Positions 7,562-8,010 of a DNA stretch of 8,010 nt are shown one piece after another. The notes under the pieces are model-generated. The model made no database searches. It saw only the letters and a program-made list of their open reading frames with translations, and had not been told where the DNA came from. Position 1 is the first letter of the stretch. Each line of letters starts with the position of its first letter. The stretch covers positions 1 through 8,010 of the forward strand of contig JAVVEZ010000118.1 in assembly GCA_032250895.1 (NCBI GenBank), read 5' to 3'. The translations under genes were made by a program, and so were the position numbers. This DNA is from JAVVEZ01 sp032250895 (lineage in GTDB: Bacteria; Pseudomonadota; Gammaproteobacteria; Pseudomonadales; Pseudohongiellaceae).

Positions 7562-8010
7562 TTGGATATAAGCCTTTTTGAGATGCTGCTTGCTGTCTGC
7601 ATTGTTGCGGCAGGGACAGCCGTACAGGCGGCCCTGGGCTTTGGCTTGGCCATGATTGCGGCTCCTCTGCTGATTCTTCTGAACCGAAGCTTTGTGCCCG
7701 GTCCTTTGATTGCCACGGCACTGGTTCTGGTGCTGTGGATGAGCTTTCGCGAGCGACAGGCAATAGACCTGCGCAATTTCAAGCTGGCCCTGCTTGGGCG
7801 AAGCCTGGGAACGCCGCCCGCAGCCTGGTTGATGGGTAGCATTTCAGCCGCTACGTTTGACTTCTTGTTTGCCTTTCTGGTGATTCTGGCCGTCGCCATC
7901 AGCCTAGTGTCATGTCACCCCCCCTTTGCCGTATCAGCAGGTCCACAAGCCGTCGCCTGCGCGGCGCTTGCTCGCAGGCATAGTGGGCCTATGTCAAGAG
8001 CAAGCAACAA
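7562..8010 (+). CDS. TauE/SafE family membrane permease, N-terminal part (runs off window)
   Basis: The open frame runs off the right edge. Residues 9-40 are hydrophobic and contain AALGFGLAMIAAPLLILL, matching the GFG...APLL signature at the start of TauE/SafE permeases (putative sulfite, sulfoacetate or other anion exporters of the inner membrane, usually about 250 aa). Further membrane segments lie at about 46-62, 75-92 and 99-117, with a polar stretch RERQAIDLRNFK at 63-74, as expected. The start is uncertain. TTG at 7562 gives the family-like opening DISLFEMLLA and has GGTAAG upstream at 7551-7556. ATG at 7583 is the usual codon but lacks a Shine-Dalgarno sequence. An in-frame stop at 7553-7555 rules out anything earlier. 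After residue 117 (near 7912) the sequence stops looking like a TauE protein: it becomes polar and Ala/Arg/Pro-rich and lacks the central glycine-rich motif. The gene may be disrupted there. The terminator upstream separates it from the receptors. Confidence 0.75.
   Translation, partial: MDISLFEMLLAVCIVAAGTAVQAALGFGLAMIAAPLLILLNRSFVPGPLIATALVLVLWMSFRERQAIDLRNFKLALLGRSLGTPPAAWLMGSISAATFDFLFAFLVILAVAISLVSCHPPFAVSAGPQAVACAALARRHSGPMSRASN
7908..8010. repeat. Structured sequence with nested inverted repeats at the right edge
   Basis: GCCTGCG (7955-7961) pairs with CGCAGGC (7973-7979). Overlapping this, GCTTGCTC (7966-7973) pairs with GAGCAAGC (7998-8005), and inside it CATAG (7979-7983) pairs with CTATG (7989-7993) around TGGGC. 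These alternative hairpins occupy about 50 bases. They follow a run of seven C at 7918-7924 and a sequence GTGTCATGTCAC (7907-7918) just after CTAG. The change in character coincides with the loss of TauE-like protein sequence. It could be the end of an insertion element or a dispersed palindromic repeat inserted in the permease gene. No transposase is visible, because the window ends here. Confidence 0.4.

Overview
The window looks like a chromosomal segment of a Gram-negative proteobacterium, most likely a gammaproteobacterium. This rests on two outer-membrane TonB-dependent receptors of the roughly 1000-residue class common in Gammaproteobacteria, Caulobacter and sphingomonads, moderately GC-rich codon use, and purine-rich ribosome binding sites. 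No feature fixes the genus.

Layout, all genes on the + strand. (a) 1-79: possible last codons of an upstream gene. (b) 69-695: a small P-loop sulfotransferase-family protein. (c) 696-959: AT-rich non-coding stretch ending in a stem-loop and a strong Shine-Dalgarno sequence. (d) 960-4043: TonB-dependent receptor 1, 1027 aa. (e) 4044-4401: 358-base non-coding gap with a G/C-rich stem-loop, a perfect 28-bp palindrome and an AT-rich leader. (f) 4402-7404: TonB-dependent receptor 2, 1000 aa, a clear paralogue of the first that shares even the Shine-Dalgarno context. (g) 7421-7468: a strong intrinsic terminator. (h) 7562 to the right edge: the start of a TauE/SafE-family membrane permease. Its family-like sequence stops near 7906, where a structured sequence rich in inverted repeats begins, possibly the edge of an insertion.

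The core is the tandem receptor pair. Each has a signal peptide, a conserved segment just after it that probably serves as the TonB box, a plug domain and a long beta-barrel ending in an aromatic residue. They would bind and import a large or scarce substrate across the outer membrane using TonB-ExbBD energy. The substrate cannot be read from sequence. A sulfotransferase-like gene upstream and a TauE/SafE-type exporter downstream give the neighbourhood a loose sulfur theme, but the strong terminator before the exporter and the long gaps argue against one operon.

I found no tRNA, rRNA, CRISPR array or complete mobile element. The least explained items are the 28-bp palindrome between the receptors and the structured sequence at the right edge.
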